Source: Flavobacteriaceae bacterium (GTDB taxonomy: Bacteria > Bacteroidota > Bacteroidia > Flavobacteriales > Flavobacteriaceae). From it: DNA of 64,000 bases. Below are positions 62,083 to 64,000 of the stretch, one piece after another. The number at the start of each line of letters is the position of its first letter. Within the stretch, counting starts at the first letter, position 1. Position numbers and translations under genes: made by a program. A model generated the notes under the pieces. That model saw only the letters and a program-made list of their open reading frames with translations, was not told the origin of the DNA and did not search any database. The stretch spans positions 1-64,000 of the forward strand of contig JABSPK010000004.1 of NCBI GenBank assembly GCA_013214065.1. Reading direction: 5' to 3'.

Positions 62083-62967
62083 ATGAATGCATATGTTTTT
62101 CCCGGTCAGGGAGCCCAATTTGTAGGGATGGGATTGGATCTTTATGAAAATCATCCGATCGCCCAAGAGCTGTTCGAAGACGCTAATGATATTCTAGGAT
62201 TCTTGATAACCGATACCATGTTCGAGGGTACCCCTGAAGATCTTAAGCAGACCAAGGTGACCCAACCGGCGATTTTCCTGCATTCGGTGATCATGGCGAA
62301 AGTCATGGGGGATGCCTTTCGACCCGATATGGTGGCTGGTCATTCCTTGGGGGAGTTTTCCGCCCTGGTCGCGAACGGTACCTTGAACTTTGAAGATGGC
62401 CTTTCTTTGGTCGCCAAAAGGGCCATGGCCATGCAGAAGGCTTGCGAAGCGGCCCCGAGTACTATGGCGGCCGTATTGGGACTTGACGACGGGGTCGTTG
62501 AGAAGATCTGTTCCGAAACTTCGGGTATCGTAGTTCCTGCGAATTATAATTGTCCGGGCCAATTGGTTATTTCAGGCGAGATCGAAGCAGTCAACACCGC
62601 TTGTGAAACGCTCAAGGAAGCAGGTGCAAGACGGGCATTGGTACTACCGGTAGGGGGTGCGTTTCACAGCCCATTGATGGAACCTGCGCGAGAAGAACTG
62701 GCGGCGGCGATTTCCGATACCCAATTCAATGAACCCAACTGCCCGATCTATCAAAACGTGACCACCACTGCGGTGTCGAGTTCATCTGAAATCAAAGAGA
62801 ACCTGATCGCCCAATTGACCGCTCCTGTGAAATGGACCCAGAGCGTACAGCATATGATAGCCGATGGGGCCAAGCGATTTACTGAAGTCGGTCCGGGCAA
62901 GGTGCTACAAGGCTTGGTCCGCAAAATCGATCGTGAGGCGGAAAGCGGTTCAGCTACAGTAGATTAA
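62083..62967 (+). CDS. fabD: Malonyl-CoA:ACP transacylase
   Basis: Transfers malonyl from CoA to acyl carrier protein to feed fatty-acid synthesis. The 294-residue chain has the N-terminal FPGQGAQFVGMG loop, the nucleophile Ser88 in GHSLGEFSAL, and the catalytic His in PVGGAFHSPLMEPA. The C-terminal VGPGKVLQGLVRKI stretch is typical. No other fab genes are adjacent. A stretch of 170 bases follows with no clear terminator. Confidence 0.95.
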   Translation: MNAYVFPGQGAQFVGMGLDLYENHPIAQELFEDANDILGFLITDTMFEGTPEDLKQTKVTQPAIFLHSVIMAKVMGDAFRPDMVAGHSLGEFSALVANGTLNFEDGLSLVAKRAMAMQKACEAAPSTMAAVLGLDDGVVEKICSETSGIVVPANYNCPGQLVISGEIEAVNTACETLKEAGARRALVLPVGGAFHSPLMEPAREELAAAISDTQFNEPNCPIYQNVTTTAVSSSSEIKENLIAQLTAPVKWTQSVQHMIADGAKRFTEVGPGKVLQGLVRKIDREAESGSATVD

Positions 62968-63137
62968 AACGGTTTGGGGGATTCACGTAGTTTGTCCAAG
63001 AAACGTCGATTTAATCCCTAAAGTTCGTCCGTTCCTACATTTTTTAGTAATATTGAAGCTAGCCAAAATTCAACTGGAGACTTGATTTGAACAACACAAA
63101 ACCGGTGCCCTTTCCATACCCAAAAGCAGTCACTCAT

Positions 63138-64000
63138 ATGGGCCGATTTATGATTGGCCTGGCCTTACTATGTGCCACCTGGGTCCAAAGCCAGCAAATT
63201 TCAATTGACGATCCTACGGATGTCAATGAGGGCGACGCCGGAACCGCTACGATCACCTTTTCCGTCACCTTGGATCAAGCCGATATCGTTTTCCCCTTCG
63301 ATGCCGTTACCGTGCAGTATATCATTAGTGGCGGAAATGAAAACGGGACCGGGGGTACGGTTACTTTTCCTGCAGGTTTGACCACCACACAGTTTATCGA
63401 TGTCACCACGAATGGGGATAGTGTTTTCGAAGCGGATGAAGGAGTAGGGGTTACTTTATTTTCGGCAAGTGCCAATGCGTCGATTTTGAAAGCCACTGGC
63501 TCTAGTTCGTTTTTGAACGACGATACGGTGGGCATCAATGTAACGCCGACTACGGGTACGACCGACGAGACAGGAGGCCAAGCGACCTTCACCTTTACCT
63601 TGGACAGTGAGCCTACGGCTGCTGTGACCATACCGATCACGGGCTATGACGGTTCGGAAGGTAGCGGTGCGGCGAGTGTGGAACTCGATAATACGAACTG
63701 GGACACCGGGGTGGACCTGGTGGTTACGGGATTGGACGATGCGATCGTCGACGGCAACGTGGACTATACGCTGACTACGGGTGACCCGACCTCCGGCGAT
63801 GCGAACTATGATGCTTTGGGAGCCGGCGATGTCGACGACCTTACGGTGACCAACATCACGGGCTATGACGGTTCGGAAGGTAGCGGTGCGGCGAGTGTGG
63901 AACTCGATAATACGAACTGGGACACCGGGGTGGACCTGGTGGTTACGGGATTGGACGATGCGATCGTCGACGGCAACGTGGACTATACGCTGACTACGGG
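63138..64000 (+). CDS. Secreted repetitive Calx-beta-like surface protein, 5' part
   Basis: The frame is open to the window edge (287 codons visible). The ATG at 63138 starts a signal peptide (MGRFMIGLALLCATWVQSQ); an in-frame TTG at 63087 would be a longer alternative. A first Calx-beta-like domain (about 20-125: DDPTDVNEGDAGTATITFSV to FLNDDT) is followed by a domain starting GINVTPTTGTTDETGGQ and then 73-residue repeats with YDGSEGSGAASVELDNTNW and TGLDDAIVDGNVDYTLTTG. Large proteins of this composition are cell-surface or released adhesins, often type IX cargo; the C-terminus that would show it is outside. The 170 bases upstream show only a near-match -7 box, TACATTTT at 63036. Confidence 0.82.
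   Translation, partial: MGRFMIGLALLCATWVQSQQISIDDPTDVNEGDAGTATITFSVTLDQADIVFPFDAVTVQYIISGGNENGTGGTVTFPAGLTTTQFIDVTTNGDSVFEADEGVGVTLFSASANASILKATGSSSFLNDDTVGINVTPTTGTTDETGGQATFTFTLDSEPTAAVTIPITGYDGSEGSGAASVELDNTNWDTGVDLVVTGLDDAIVDGNVDYTLTTGDPTSGDANYDALGAGDVDDLTVTNITGYDGSEGSGAASVELDNTNWDTGVDLVVTGLDDAIVDGNVDYTLTT
63636..64000 (+). repeat. Perfect 219-bp in-frame tandem repeat, at least 1.67 copies
   Basis: Copy 1 spans 63636-63854 and copy 2 begins at 63855. Copy 2 is identical to copy 1 over all 146 visible bases. The unit encodes 73 residues starting ITGYDGSEGSG. More copies may follow beyond the edge. Confidence 0.95.

Noticed and set aside
63636-64000. The repeats at the right edge as a CRISPR array
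   Set aside because: The units are 219 bp, in frame, contiguous without spacers and encode a beta-domain protein.

Overview
The window is a gene-dense piece of a Bacteroidota chromosome, almost certainly family Flavobacteriaceae. The main reasons are the type IX secretion protein SprA next to ruvA, a PorP/SprF-family protein, an alternative complex III (ActABCDEF) plus aa3-type oxidase cluster, and many -7 boxes of the form TAnnTTTG, the promoter signature of this phylum. The genus cannot be fixed from the sequence. The mixture of respiratory and surface genes would suit an aerobic, possibly marine, member. I see no tRNA, rRNA, insertion sequence, prophage or CRISPR array, and no gene-free stretch longer than about 240 bases.

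Layout. 0-4 kb: the 3' part of nusA and infB, then a convergent SPOR-domain protein. 4-16 kb: one long respiratory operon, actABCDEF-coxBA, closed by a strong terminator. 16-26 kb: a DUF2807 protein, a convergent acyl-CoA oxidase, ruvB-P450-queG joined by stop/start overlaps, a sugar MFS transporter behind an inverted repeat, and maeB. 26-36 kb: ruvA, the giant sprA, gcvH-vanZ and a TonB-type protein. 36-41 kb: oxidase completion genes (ctaB, two subunit III genes, subunit IV, a SCO-like protein without cysteines, a true SCO protein, DUF420 and a small CxxC membrane protein). 41-50.5 kb: an ABC export cluster with four MacB/FtsX-type permeases, two adaptors, one ATPase and one TolC. 50.5-58.4 kb: tsaB, an AT-rich cysteine-rich orphan, MscS, a YyaL-type protein, dodecin, a NifU-type scaffold, a PorP/SprF protein and a VWA protein. 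58.6-64 kb: a LytS/LytTR two-component pair, a gamma-carbonic anhydrase-like protein, fabD, and the start of a repetitive secreted protein that runs off the window.

How the genes work together. The Act complex oxidises menaquinol and passes electrons to the oxidase core encoded right behind it. The 36-41 kb block supplies the oxidase's remaining subunits, heme A precursor and copper delivery, so the two blocks together make one respiratory chain end. SprA and the PorP-like protein belong to type IX secretion and gliding or surface-protein export, and the repetitive protein at the right edge is the sort of cargo that system exports, although its C-terminus is not visible.

The most interesting non-obvious signals are these: an identical GTAAC-N15-CAGTC element before both halves of the ABC export cluster, which looks like a shared ECF-sigma promoter over a duplicated permease-permease-adaptor module; a helix-hairpin-helix domain fused to the membrane subunit ActC; a sixth heme motif on ActA; several TAnnTTTG boxes so close to start codons that the mRNAs should be leaderless; and a perfect 219-bp in-frame tandem repeat at the right edge.
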